This document shows positions 36,425-45,256 of a DNA stretch of 64,000 bases, piece by piece (within the stretch, counting starts at the first letter, position 1; every line of letters starts with the position of its first letter). The notes under the pieces were generated by a model that searched no databases, was not told the DNA's origin, and worked only from the letters and a program-made list of their open reading frames with translations. The stretch spans positions 5,208,001-5,272,000 of the forward strand of contig NZ_CP019510.1 of the NCBI RefSeq assembly GCF_002002885.1. The letters are read 5' to 3'. Both the position numbers and the translations under genes were made by a program. The stretch comes from Janthinobacterium sp. LM6. Lineage in GTDB: Bacteria > Pseudomonadota > Gammaproteobacteria > Burkholderiales > Burkholderiaceae_D.

Positions 36425-37135
36425 TTATGCCAGGAGGGCGATCTGCTCGGGGGTCAGATAACACCACTCGCCTTCGGCGATGCCCAGCGATTCCAGGGTC
36501 AGGCTGCCGATGGCGGAACGGTGCAGCGCGCTGCAATGGTTGCCGGCGGCGGCCAGCATGCGCTTGACCTGGTGGTACTTGCCCTGTTCCAGCACGATTT
36601 CCAGCTGGAATTCTCCGCGCTTGACGCAGACGAGGGCCGCCAGCGGGGCCGGCTCGTCGTGCAATTGCACGCCAGCCAGCAGCAGGGCTACCAGCTCATC
36701 CGTCACGGGCTCTTGCGTGGTGGCCTGGTAAATCTTCGGAACGTGGCGCTTCGGCGACGATTGTGCATGGATAAACGGGCCATCGTCGGACATCAGCAGC
36801 ATGCCGGTCGTATCGTGGTCGAGCCGGCCGACGGGCTGGACTTCGCGCCAGGTGAATTGTTCCGGCAACAGGGTCAGCACGCCAGGATGATGGCTGGGCT
36901 TGCGCGAGCATTCGAAGTTGGCGGGCTTGTTCAGCGCCAGGTACAGGTGCGCGCGGTACACCCACTCCTCTTCGAACACGTGCAGCACCAGGCCTTCGGT
37001 CTCGACGGTGGTCCGGTAATTGGTCTGGGTGACGCCATCGATGACGACATCGCCATCCTCGATGAGGGAACGACAATATTTACGGGTGCCAAAACCCTGC
37101 GATTGCAGGATGCGGTCTAGGGATAATTTACTCAT
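36425..37135 (-). CDS. rsuA: 16S rRNA pseudouridine synthase, RsuA family
   Basis: This 236-residue protein has an N-terminal S4 RNA-binding domain (SKLSLDRILQSQGFGTRKYC) and an RsuA/RluB/E/F catalytic domain with the active-site motif GRLDHDTTGMLLMSDDG (catalytic Asp in RLDHD) and the C-terminal QGKYHQVKRMLAAAGNH. RsuA makes pseudouridine at 16S position 516 in E. coli. The ATG at 37135 is chosen because upstream in-frame sequence is not conserved. RluE-type specificity cannot be excluded. Confidence 0.9.
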   Translation of the reverse strand: MSKLSLDRILQSQGFGTRKYCRSLIEDGDVVIDGVTQTNYRTTVETEGLVLHVFEEEWVYRAHLYLALNKPANFECSRKPSHHPGVLTLLPEQFTWREVQPVGRLDHDTTGMLLMSDDGPFIHAQSSPKRHVPKIYQATTQEPVTDELVALLLAGVQLHDEPAPLAALVCVKRGEFQLEIVLEQGKYHQVKRMLAAAGNHCSALHRSAIGSLTLESLGIAEGEWCYLTPEQIALLA

Positions 37136-37327
37136 GGGCGTGACTTTACCAGAAGCGGCTGGCAGCGTGAAGCGGCGGCGCCTGGCGTCCGCGCGGCGGC
37201 CCAGGCGGCACGAAACCATGGCGCACGCAGAAATACCAAAAAGAACAAGGTGAGATTTGGCGAGAAATGGTTGATTCCTTTGAGAAATATCAAGCGCTCG
37301 GAATATCGCGTTGATAGACTGAAACTT

Positions 37328-37347
37328 CGTTAGGAATCCGCCTAACG
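37328..37347. promoter_or_regulatory. Inverted repeat upstream of a small unknown gene
   Basis: CGTTAGG-N6-CCTAACG, perfect 7-bp arms, 45 bp before the ATG at 37392. It could be an operator or an RNA hairpin in the leader. No regulator is identified. Confidence 0.4.
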
Positions 37348-37391
37348 AGCTTTAGGAATAATAACCAGGCAACGACTGACAAGGACATCGT

Positions 37392-37769
37392 ATGGAACAT
37401 ACCGATACCATCGCCTTACAAGGCAGCATCGCCGACATGCGCCTGCACATCGCCGCAGAACAGGCGGCCATGCATAAGGTCAGACTCGGCGTGGCGCGCT
37501 GGAGCACCGCCCCTGCGCCGCAGGATGCGGACGCGCCGCCATCGCCGGCAAGCCAGACGCGCTGGCATGCCGAGGCGCAATGCCATTTCATGTGCTGGCT
37601 GGAACTGGGCGGTTTTGCGCACGCGGATGCGCAGGCCGACAACGTGACCGCGCCCGCCCTGGCGGACATACCGTCCGACATCGGCATCAACGTTGGCGCC
37701 GGCGCAACGGCAGCCCGGGAAACCAGCGCCGTTCCCCTGCCCGCGCACTGCAACGGCTGCGCCGTCTGA
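37392..37769 (+). CDS. Unrecognised small protein, 125 residues
   Basis: Not recognised. An AAGGA site 8 bp before ATG 37392 and a comparatively AT-rich upstream region support expression. The N-terminal ~40 residues look helical (DTIALQGSIADMRLHIAAEQ), the middle is Ala/Pro-rich, and Cys occurs in CHFMC (near residue 65) and in the C-terminal HCNGCAV, a possible metal-site pair. No signal peptide or membrane helix is seen. It stands alone between rsuA (divergent) and sppA (convergent). It may be a lineage-specific gene; coding status is moderately supported. Confidence 0.55.
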   Translation: MEHTDTIALQGSIADMRLHIAAEQAAMHKVRLGVARWSTAPAPQDADAPPSPASQTRWHAEAQCHFMCWLELGGFAHADAQADNVTAPALADIPSDIGINVGAGATAARETSAVPLPAHCNGCAV

Positions 37770-38143
37770 GCGCGGCCCATCCGACCAGCCATGCCACGCC
37801 CTCGCATGCCTGCCTTGCCAGCACGCCCAACCCCATCCGGCGACACCGGACCATCGAGCATGAACGACGCACAAAAGGAAACGGCGGCATTGCGCCGCCG
37901 TTCCCAAGCCCCATCGGGACTTTAGTGAGGAATGTAAATTCACTCAAAACCACATCTGCGATGCGGCGAGTAGTTCCAAGACCTGCCAATCAAGTTAGTA
38001 CTGACAACATAGTTGATATATCGCCCCTCCTTGAAAAGAACTACGCTTTCACTATAGCCCAAGCAGCCCCATTTTCAAGCCGATTTACCACCTTATTGAA
38101 AATCATTCTCGACTGGCTTGCCTGCCTGCCAAGAGTGATGTCC
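37770..38143. other. Gene-free region between the small gene and sppA
   Basis: Convergent intergenic stretch of 374 bp. It contains a hairpin at 37877-37904 (reported separately) and an AT-richer part (about 37925-38110) with no convincing reading frame. The 21-codon frame at 37861-37926 has no supporting signals. Confidence 0.6.
37877..37904 (-). terminator. Possible sppA terminator
   Basis: The stem ACGGCGGC / GCCGCCGT with outer GGAA/TTCC pairing is followed by TTTT when read on the minus strand. It is 240 bp past the sppA stop, so it may serve that transcript or act bidirectionally between convergent genes. Confidence 0.45.
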
Positions 38144-39145
38144 TCAACGCAACGCCGGTTGCGACTGCTGCACGGCCGCCTTCATGGCGCCCGCGCCCAT
38201 GGCGGCGCCAAACTTCTTCAGCACCCGTTCCGGCAAGCCTTCATGCTGCGTGTAGTCGACGATGTCTTCCGCCTTGACGACGTCGCGCGCCACGCTGTCG
38301 ACCGTGCCGAAATCGTCGGCCAGGCCCATTTCCACGGCTTTCGCGCCCGTCCAGTACAGGCCGGAGAAGGTATCGGCCGTTTCCTTCAGGCGCTTGCCCC
38401 GTCCCGCGCGCACCACGTCGATGAATTGCTGGTGGATTTCATTGAGCATGCCTTGCGCATACGCCTTGTGTTTTTCCGTCAGGGGGCTGAACGGGTCCAT
38501 GAAGCCCTTGTTCTCGCCCGCCGTCAGCAGGCGGCGCTCGACGCCGACCTTTTCCATCACGCCCGTGAAGCCGAAGCCATCCATCAGCACGCCGATGGAA
38601 CCGACCACGCTGGCCTTGTTGACGTAGATGCGGTCGGCGGCGGCGGCGATGTAATAGCCGCCCGAAGCGCACATTTCATCGACCACCACATATAAAGGCT
38701 TGTCCGGATAGCCCTTGCGCAAGCGCTGCATCTCGTCGACGATCATGCCGGCCTGCACGGGACTGCCGCCCGGACTATTAATATGCAGCACCACGGCCAC
38801 GGAGCCGCTATCGGAAAACGCCTTGTCCAGCGCGGGAATGACGACGGCGGCCGAGCCGCTGCCTTCGGACTCGATGGCGCCGCTGATGTCGATCAGGGCC
38901 GTGTGGCGGCCCAGGGTTTCGCTGTCGTCGGCCGTGTTGTAGTCATAAAACACCCACAGGGCGAACAGCACGATCAGCAAGCCGAAGACCTTGAAAAAGA
39001 TGCTCCAGCGGCGGTGCGCGCGTTGCTCTTGCAAAGTGGCAAATACCAGCTTTTCCAGCACCTCGCGCTCCCAGTGTCCCGCAGGGGCGGCGTGGCCGGC
39101 GGCTGGCGCGCTACTGTCCAGCTTGTCATTCGTGTTATCGCTCAT
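38144..39145 (-). CDS. sppA: Signal peptide peptidase SppA (S49 family)
   Basis: SppA (333 aa) is a membrane-anchored serine/lysine protease that degrades cleaved signal peptides. One transmembrane helix lies at residues ~51-68 (FKVFGLLIVLFALWVFYDY). The nucleophile Ser is at about 161 in DEMCASGGYYIA, and the general-base Lys is probably at ~213 in GENKGF. HINSPGGSPVQAG (~121-133) is the conserved substrate-loop motif. Length matches the short SppA form. It is the last gene of the minus-strand rluC-HAD-Rieske-sppA run. Confidence 0.95.
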   Translation of the reverse strand: MSDNTNDKLDSSAPAAGHAAPAGHWEREVLEKLVFATLQEQRAHRRWSIFFKVFGLLIVLFALWVFYDYNTADDSETLGRHTALIDISGAIESEGSGSAAVVIPALDKAFSDSGSVAVVLHINSPGGSPVQAGMIVDEMQRLRKGYPDKPLYVVVDEMCASGGYYIAAAADRIYVNKASVVGSIGVLMDGFGFTGVMEKVGVERRLLTAGENKGFMDPFSPLTEKHKAYAQGMLNEIHQQFIDVVRAGRGKRLKETADTFSGLYWTGAKAVEMGLADDFGTVDSVARDVVKAEDIVDYTQHEGLPERVLKKFGAAMGAGAMKAAVQQSQPALR

Positions 39146-39184
39146 GGTTCACTTTGCGTAAATTACAGAAGGCCTGCGCCGGCC

Positions 39185-39562
39185 TCAGGCCGGCAGCGGC
39201 TGGACATACTCGTCGGGTTGCCAGTACAGCTGGCCGTCGCGTTCGGCCACGGCGATCGGGCGCAAGCGCCCGCCCTTGCAGGGGCCGCCTGCACAGTAGC
39301 CGCTTTCCGGCACATAGATGGCGCCATGCGTCGAACACATCAGGTACAAGCCGCTGGACTCGAAAAACTCGCCCTCCGCCCAGTCCAGTTCGATCGGCAC
39401 GTGGGCGCAGCGGTTCAGGTAGCCATACGCCTTGCCGCCATGGCGCACGACAAAGCCCGTGGTGGTTTCTCCGCCCGCCGAGACGGGAAAGCGCACGCCC
39501 TTGCCGCCATCGGCCACGGCGTCGGCGGCGCAAATGAAAACGTCGACAACATCGTTCATCAT
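39185..39562 (-). CDS. Rieske [2Fe-2S] protein
   Basis: This soluble 125-residue Rieske ferredoxin-type protein has cluster ligands C52-x-H54 (CAH) and C76-x-x-H79 (CSTHG). Extra Cys at 90 and 95 (CAGGPC) are usual for this subgroup. There is no membrane helix. The ATG at 39562 overlaps the upstream phosphatase stop by 4 bp (ATGA). Small Rieske proteins in this place in Burkholderiales have no established partner; an electron-transfer or sensor role is plausible. Confidence 0.92.
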   Translation of the reverse strand: MMNDVVDVFICAADAVADGGKGVRFPVSAGGETTTGFVVRHGGKAYGYLNRCAHVPIELDWAEGEFFESSGLYLMCSTHGAIYVPESGYCAGGPCKGGRLRPIAVAERDGQLYWQPDEYVQPLPA

Positions 39563-40233
39563 GCGTGCTCGCTCAGCCATTGATGCAGCTCGGCCACCGT
39601 GGCGGCCGAATACAGGGGATTACAAGCTTGCAACTGTGCCACCGGATGCGCTCCATACTCTACGGCAATACCGGCCGCGCCTGCATTGCTTGCCATCAAC
39701 AAATCATGACTGGTGTCGCCGATCATCACGGTACGGCGCATATCCTGCCCCAGTTCGCGCGTCAGTTCCTGCAGCATGGCCGGATGGGGCTTGGAAAAGG
39801 TTTCATCGGCGCAACGCGTCGCATCGAACAGGGACAGCAGCTTGACGGCATTCAAGGAGCGGTTCAGGCCGACGCGGCTCTTGCCCGTGGCGACGGCGAG
39901 GAAATACGCTTGCTGCGACAGTTCCTGCAGCATCTCGTAGACGCCAGGAAACAAGGCCAGCTCATGGTCGCGCGACAGGTAGTGATAACGGTAGCGTTCC
40001 GCCATGCGCGCATGGTATTTCGGCTCCACGTCGGGCATCACCAGCTGCATGGCTTCCTGCAAGCCCAGGCCGATCACGTGCGAAGCGAGCAACTCGGTGG
40101 GAATTGGCAAGCCCAGGTCTTTGGCCGACGCCTGGATGCACTTGACAATGGTCGAGGTACTGTCTATCAGGGTACCGTCCCAATCGAAGACGATCAGATC
40201 AAATTGCTTTCTTGCCATGTTTCCCGACGGCAT
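39559..40233 (-). CDS. HAD-superfamily phosphatase (phosphoglycolate phosphatase-like)
   Basis: This 224-residue HAD hydrolase has the nucleophile motif FDWDGTLIDS, motif II in LAVATGKSR, and motif IV GDTSHDLLMA with a helical cap between. This is the Gph-like type with likely sugar-phosphate or phosphoglycolate substrates. ATG 40233 has an AAGGAG site at 9-bp spacing; ATG 40218 is a second option. It lies 73 bp after rluC, the common rluC-HAD order in betaproteobacteria. Confidence 0.9.
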   Translation of the reverse strand: MPSGNMARKQFDLIVFDWDGTLIDSTSTIVKCIQASAKDLGLPIPTELLASHVIGLGLQEAMQLVMPDVEPKYHARMAERYRYHYLSRDHELALFPGVYEMLQELSQQAYFLAVATGKSRVGLNRSLNAVKLLSLFDATRCADETFSKPHPAMLQELTRELGQDMRRTVMIGDTSHDLLMASNAGAAGIAVEYGAHPVAQLQACNPLYSAATVAELHQWLSEHA

Positions 40234-40306
40234 AGCCGCCGGCTCCTTGAGAATGAATGCTGGCGACTGACTACCTTGTGGGTAGTGTCGCGCGCACGGT
40301 GGATAT

Positions 40307-41302
40307 TTAGCGTGCGGCAACGGCCAATGGTTTGCCCAAGCTTACCAAGAAACGCTCGCATTCGGCAGCCAGCGGCGCATTCAGGGTCATCGTCTTGCCC
40401 GTTTCCGGATGCGTGAACGTGATCTGGTGCGCGTGCAGGAACATGCGTTTCAGGGCGCCGCGCGTGCTGTCGGCTTTCAACAGGGCACGGTTGAGGGCAA
40501 AGTCGCCATATTTATCGTCGCCGGCGATGGGGAAACCGGACGACGACAGGTGCACGCGGATCTGGTGCGTGCGTCCCGTCTTCAATTCCGCTTCCAGCAA
40601 GGCGAAGTTGTGATATTTATGCAACAGTGAAAACACCGTGTGCGACGCCAGGCCATCGGCCTGCACGGCCACCCGGCGCTCGCCTTCGGCCGTTGTATAT
40701 TTGTGCAACGGCAACTTGATATGCTGGCGCGCATTCTTCCAGTCGCCCGCCACCAGCACCAGGTAACGCTTGTCCGTGACGCCGTCGCGCATCTGTTCAT
40801 GCAGATTCGTCAACGCGGAACGTTTCTTTGCCAGCAACAACAAGCCGGACGTGTCGCGGTCCAGGCGGTGCACCAGTTCCAGAAACTTGGCGTCGGGGCG
40901 CGAAGCGCGCAATTGCTCGATCACGCCGAACGACACGCCCGAGCCGCCATGCACGGCCACGCCGGCCGGCTTGTCGATGACGAGCAGCTGCGCATCTTCG
41001 AAGATAATCTTGAATTCGGCGGCCGGCGCGCCCGTGGCGGCCTTTTCGGCCACGCGCACGGGTGGAATGCGCACCACGTCGCCGGCGGCGAGACGGTACA
41101 GCTGATCGATACGGCCTTTATTAACCCGCACTTCTCCCGATCGCAAGATCCGGTAGATGTGGCTTTTAGGCACTCCCTTGCACACTCTTAATAAGTAGTT
41201 GTCGATGCGCTGGCCTGCTTCTTCCTCGGCGATCGTTACGAATTGGGCTTGCGGCTGAACCGGGGGTGTTGAAGGGGGAACAACATCATTTTGACTCTTC
41301 AT
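40307..41302 (-). CDS. rluC: 23S rRNA pseudouridine synthase RluC
   Basis: RluC (331 aa) modifies 23S rRNA positions 955, 2504 and 2580 in E. coli. It has an N-terminal S4 domain (GQRIDNYLLRVCKGVPKSHI) and a RluA-family catalytic domain with HRLDRDTSGLLLLAKKR (catalytic Asp). The C-terminal motif is KTGRTHQIRVHLSSSGFPIAG, quoted only in part. It is divergent from rne across 686 bp, the same neighbourhood as in E. coli, which supports RluC over other RluA members. Confidence 0.95.
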   Translation of the reverse strand: MKSQNDVVPPSTPPVQPQAQFVTIAEEEAGQRIDNYLLRVCKGVPKSHIYRILRSGEVRVNKGRIDQLYRLAAGDVVRIPPVRVAEKAATGAPAAEFKIIFEDAQLLVIDKPAGVAVHGGSGVSFGVIEQLRASRPDAKFLELVHRLDRDTSGLLLLAKKRSALTNLHEQMRDGVTDKRYLVLVAGDWKNARQHIKLPLHKYTTAEGERRVAVQADGLASHTVFSLLHKYHNFALLEAELKTGRTHQIRVHLSSSGFPIAGDDKYGDFALNRALLKADSTRGALKRMFLHAHQITFTHPETGKTMTLNAPLAAECERFLVSLGKPLAVAAR

Positions 41303-41988
41303 TTACTATGTCTTCCCAGAAATCTCTCTAAGTCCTTCATTTTGAATATATAATTGTTTTTGCTGCGGCCCTGGCTGCTGCGAGTGTAAGAATAAAAGCA
41401 CATTTTACACAGGGGCGTCTCCACCGGCCTCGCCAAATTGCAAATTCGGTGGAAAAAAATGTATATGCACCATCCCTGCGCGAATCAAGGTTGCACCGTA
41501 GTTGTAATCGGATAACGCGTGGAGATGCTGAAGTGAGTGTATTGGATTATAAGGATAAGTACCCGTTAGCGCGACTTATCGAGTCGGGCTCGCGGGTTGA
41601 TGAAGTTGATAACGCTTGCCGTTTTCGCCAAACCCCGTATGCGGCCACAATACTGAGGGTTGTCGATGAATAGGCTGAGGCCAAGCCTCGCCATCGCGAT
41701 CCCTGTAATGAGCCGGCTTACGATTTGGCTCTGAATTTGCTGACCACTTGCATTCTCTGCCCCCGACATCCGGGCTGCTTCAGATGAGTTGCAGGTGTCC
41801 TGTGCACTCGGCATGACGATCGACCTCACCGCGCCTGTTGCGGCCGTAACGTATACCTCGTACGCGTTGTTGCTCCGCACGCCTAGGCATTTCCCCCGCC
41901 AGCACTCCCGTTCTCGCATATATCCCTGTACTTCGCCGCTTCCCCGGAAGCGGCTTTGAGATGGCCTACGGGTCGCGGAGTTATAAAA
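41303..41988. other. Divergent rluC-rne intergenic region and rne leader
   Basis: 686 bp without a convincing gene. It should carry the rluC promoter and the long 5' leader of rne, whose E. coli counterpart mediates RNase E autoregulation. A TATAAT (41349-41354) lies in an AT-rich patch near the rluC end, without an obvious -35. A strong hairpin lies at 41935-41954. A 74-codon frame at 41449-41673 has no family resemblance and is not called. Confidence 0.7.
41935..41954 (+). promoter_or_regulatory. Leader hairpin upstream of rne
   Basis: Perfect 8-bp stem GCCGCTTC / GAAGCGGC with a CCCG loop, ending 34 nt before the rne ATG. A stem-loop here fits a leader-mediated RNase E feedback element, by analogy with E. 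coli; function is inferred. Confidence 0.45.
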
Positions 41989-44900
41989 ATGAAACGCATG
42001 TTGTTTAATGCCACGCAGCAAGAAGAACTGCGCGTAGCGATTGTCGACGGACAAAAACTGATCGACATCGATATCGAGACAGCCGGGCGCGAACAGCGCA
42101 AATCCAACATCTACAAGGGCGTGATCACGCGCATCGAGCCATCGCTCGAAGCGTGCTTCGTCAGCTATGGCGAAGACCGCCACGGCTTCCTGCCTTTCAA
42201 GGAAGTTGCCCGCACGTATTTCCGCGAAGGCGTCGACGTGCGTAACGCTTCCGTCAAGGAAGCGCTGCGCGAAGGCCAGGAAATCATGGTCCAGGTGGAA
42301 AAAGAAGAGCGCGGCAACAAGGGCGCCGCCCTGACCTCGTTCGTCTCGCTGGCCGGCCGTTACCTGGTATTGATGCCGAACAACCCGCGTGGCGGTGGCG
42401 TATCGCGCCGCGTGGAAGGTGAAGAGCGCCAGGAATTGCGCGAAACCATGGATAAACTGGACTTGCCAGCTGGCATGTCCGTCATTGCCCGCACCGCCGG
42501 CATCGGCCGCAACGTCGATGAACTGCAGTGGGACTTGAATTACCTGATGCAACTGTGGCGCGCCATCGAAGGCGCCGGCAAGTCGGCCAACGGCGCTTTC
42601 CTGATCTACCAGGAATCGTCGCTCGTCATCCGCGCCATCCGCGACTACTTCCAGCCCGACATCGGCGAGATCCTGATCGACACCGACGAGATCTACGACC
42701 AGGCGCACCAGTTCATGAGCCACGTGATGCCCGACATGGTGCACCGCGTAAAACGCTACAGCGACGACGTGCCGCTGTTCTCGCGCTTCCAGATCGAACA
42801 CCAGATCGAAACGGCGTACAGCCGCACCGTGCCGTTGCCATCGGGCGGCGCCATCGTGATCGACCATACCGAAGCGCTGGTCTCCGTTGACGTCAACTCG
42901 GCCCGCGCCACGCGCGGCTCGGACATCGAGACGACCGCCTTCAACACCAACTGCGAAGCGGCCGAAGAAGTGGCCCGCCAGCTGCGCTTGCGCGACCTGG
43001 GCGGCCTGATCGTCATCGACTTCATCGACATGGAAGTGGCAAAGAATCAGCGCGAAGTGGAACAGCGCCTGAAAGATGCGCTGCACCATGACCGTGCCCG
43101 TGTACAAATGGGCAAGATTTCCCGCTTCGGCCTGATGGAACTGTCGCGCCAGCGCCTGCGCCCTTCGCTGTCCGAAGGCTCGCACGTGACGTGCCCGCGC
43201 TGCTCCGGCACCGGCCACATCCGCGACACGGAATCGTCCGCCCTGCAGGTGCTGCGCATCATCCAGGAAGAAGCGATGAAGGAAAACTCGGCCACCATCC
43301 ACGTGCAAGTGCCCGTGGACGTGGGCGCCTTCCTGCTGAACGAAAAGCGCGGCGAAGTACTCAAAATCGAGAACCGCCACCGCATCGCCGTGATCCTGAT
43401 CCCGAACAAGCATCTGGAAACGCCGCACTACAAGCTGGAACGCATCAAGCACGACGATCCGCGTCTGGAAGACAGCCAGGCCAGCTACAACCTGGCTGAA
43501 AGCGCTGAAACCGACATGGCTTACAGCAAGCGCCAGAAGGAAGAAGCCAAGCCGCGCCAGGAAGCCGTCGTCAAGACGATCACCCCTGACCAGCCGGCAC
43601 CGCTGGTCGAGCGCAAGCCCGTCGAAGCGAAACCGGCTCCGGTGGCCGCGCCTGCCGCGCCGCAAGGCCTGATCGCCAAGATCATCAGCTTCTTCACCGG
43701 CGCCCCGGCACCGGTGGCACCGGCGCCCGCCCCTGTCGCCCCGGCCAAGCCGGCCGGCGCCGACCGCGGCGACCGCAACAGCCGTGGCCCGCGTGGCCGT
43801 GGCCGCAACGGCAAGCCTGGCCGCGAAGAGCGCGAACCAGGCCAGGGCCGCCCAGCCCTGGACGATGCCGCGAAAGAAGCGGAAGCACTGGAAAAAGCAG
43901 CCCGTCCGCCACGTCCGCCGCGTCCGCCACGCGAACCGCGTGAAGCGCGCGAAGGCGGCGATGCAACGGCAGCGCCACGCGAACGGGGCGAACGTCCTGA
44001 ACGCGCGGAACGTCCTGAGCGCGCCGAGCGTCCGGAACGCGCCGAGCGTCCGCCACGCCAGCCACGCGAAGGCCGCGAACCGCGCGCCGACAAGGCTGTT
44101 GTTGCTGAAGTGAAAGCTGAAGAGCTGGCACTGGTTGGCGCCACCGCCAGCGCAGTGAACGTCGTCGTGCCGTCCAACGGCCCTGAATCCGACGCCGCAC
44201 CGGCCAACCTGCTGAAAGCACCGGCGAATGCCGGTCCTGAAGGCGAAGAGACGGAAAACGACGTGGAAGGCGAAGAACCGCGCCGCCGCCGTCGTCGTGG
44301 CGGCCGCAACCGCAACCGCCGCGACCGCGAAACGGGCGAGCTGATCGAATCGGCAAACGGCGAAAACGAAGGCCAGGATGCGCCAGTGATCAGCTTTACG
44401 GTTGCTCCGGCGCCGGAAGCTGCCGCTGATGGCGCACCAGTCGCCGTTGTGGCTGCCGCCGCTGTCGTCGCCGTCGCTGCGCCGGTGGAAGCTGCCGCCG
44501 TGGAAGTGGTCGAGGTAGTCGAAGTGCTGGAAGTGGCCAAGGCCGAAGAAGCCGCTCCTGCCGCTGAAGCCGCGCCAGCTGCTGAAGCGATCGTGCCGCC
44601 AGCCCCTGTCGAGGCCGTCGTTGCTGCAGCGCAAGCTGAACCAGCCGCTGCCGAACCAGTACCTGCTGCCGAGTACAGCTTTGCCGAGAAAGCCACGCCT
44701 GAAGCAGCAGTTCCAGCTCCAGTTCCAGCTCCAGCGGAAATCATCGTCGAAGCCGTGCCTGTTGCCGTCGTGGAAGCCGCACCGGTGGTGGAAGCCGCCC
44801 CGCTGGTGGAAGCCATCGCCGTGATCGAGGAAGCACCAGCACCAGCAGCTGAGGCAGCACCAGCCGTCGTGGAAGCCGCTGCCGTGGCTGCCGCACCGGC

Positions 44901-45168
44901 GCCAGCCCCTGTCGCTGCTCCTGCTCCTGCTCCTGCCCCAGCGCCTGTCGTCGCTCCCGCTCCAGCACCAGTGGCCGCGCCGCTGGACTTGAACGCGGTG
45001 CTCGGCTCGGCCGGCCTGACCCTGGCTGCCACCGATCCGGAAAAACTGCGCCTGGCGCAGGAAGCGGCCGCCAAGGCAGTCGCTCCGGTCCGCAAGCCGC
45101 GCGAACGCAAGCCATTGCCGCCGCAGTCGGATGAGCCGTTGATCCAGGTCAACACGCAACGTCCATAA
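41989..45168 (+). CDS. rne: Ribonuclease E
   Basis: RNase E (1059 aa) is the endonuclease and scaffold of the RNA degradosome. The S1 domain is near residues 38-120 (IYKGVITRIEPSLEACFVSY). The catalytic Mg-binding Asp are at about 301 (VSVDVNS) and 344 (VIDFIDM), and the zinc-link CPRC lies at 402-405. After ~residue 520 the tail is low-complexity: an Arg/Pro-rich RNA-binding part with an ERPERA repeat, an RRRRRRGGRNRNRR-like block, then ~300 Ala/Pro/Val-rich residues. ATG 41989 follows a GGAG site and gives the canonical MKRMLFNA start. Confidence 0.97.
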   Translation: MKRMLFNATQQEELRVAIVDGQKLIDIDIETAGREQRKSNIYKGVITRIEPSLEACFVSYGEDRHGFLPFKEVARTYFREGVDVRNASVKEALREGQEIMVQVEKEERGNKGAALTSFVSLAGRYLVLMPNNPRGGGVSRRVEGEERQELRETMDKLDLPAGMSVIARTAGIGRNVDELQWDLNYLMQLWRAIEGAGKSANGAFLIYQESSLVIRAIRDYFQPDIGEILIDTDEIYDQAHQFMSHVMPDMVHRVKRYSDDVPLFSRFQIEHQIETAYSRTVPLPSGGAIVIDHTEALVSVDVNSARATRGSDIETTAFNTNCEAAEEVARQLRLRDLGGLIVIDFIDMEVAKNQREVEQRLKDALHHDRARVQMGKISRFGLMELSRQRLRPSLSEGSHVTCPRCSGTGHIRDTESSALQVLRIIQEEAMKENSATIHVQVPVDVGAFLLNEKRGEVLKIENRHRIAVILIPNKHLETPHYKLERIKHDDPRLEDSQASYNLAESAETDMAYSKRQKEEAKPRQEAVVKTITPDQPAPLVERKPVEAKPAPVAAPAAPQGLIAKIISFFTGAPAPVAPAPAPVAPAKPAGADRGDRNSRGPRGRGRNGKPGREEREPGQGRPALDDAAKEAEALEKAARPPRPPRPPREPREAREGGDATAAPRERGERPERAERPERAERPERAERPPRQPREGREPRADKAVVAEVKAEELALVGATASAVNVVVPSNGPESDAAPANLLKAPANAGPEGEETENDVEGEEPRRRRRRGGRNRNRRDRETGELIESANGENEGQDAPVISFTVAPAPEAAADGAPVAVVAAAAVVAVAAPVEAAAVEVVEVVEVLEVAKAEEAAPAAEAAPAAEAIVPPAPVEAVVAAAQAEPAAAEPVPAAEYSFAEKATPEAAVPAPVPAPAEIIVEAVPVAVVEAAPVVEAAPLVEAIAVIEEAPAPAAEAAPAVVEAAAVAAAPAPAPVAAPAPAPAPAPVVAPAPAPVAAPLDLNAVLGSAGLTLAATDPEKLRLAQEAAAKAVAPVRKPRERKPLPPQSDEPLIQVNTQRP
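43990..44052 (+). repeat. 18-bp tandem repeat in rne (ERPERA)
   Basis: Three and a half copies of an 18-bp unit encoding Glu-Arg-Pro-Glu-Arg-Ala, part of the arginine-rich region of the RNase E tail. Copy number may vary between strains. Confidence 0.8.
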
Positions 45169-45202
45169 GCGTGCCGGGTTCGCCCAGCCGCCGATGATGA
45201 AA

Positions 45203-45228
45203 GGGGAAGCTCAGGCTTCCCCTTTTTT
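45203..45228 (+). terminator. Rho-independent terminator of rne
   Basis: Perfect 8-bp stem GGGGAAGC / GCTTCCCC, TCAG loop, then TTTTTT, 34 bp past the rne stop. Confidence 0.95.
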
Positions 45229-45256
45229 ACGTCCCCACCCTTGCCAGCCAGCCGCC

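Noticed and set aside
41449-41673. 74-codon frame in the rluC-rne gap
   Set aside because: No ribosome site, no family resemblance, located in the expected rne leader.
41566-45159. 1197-codon open frame antisense to rne
   Set aside because: Mirror of the GC-rich, low-complexity rne coding sequence; composition is His/Arg/Phe-rich nonsense with no family motif, and rne itself is certain.
45194-45256. Upstream in-frame start for chrA
   Set aside because: It lies inside the rne terminator hairpin; the ATG at 45257 is the first one giving a conserved N-terminus.
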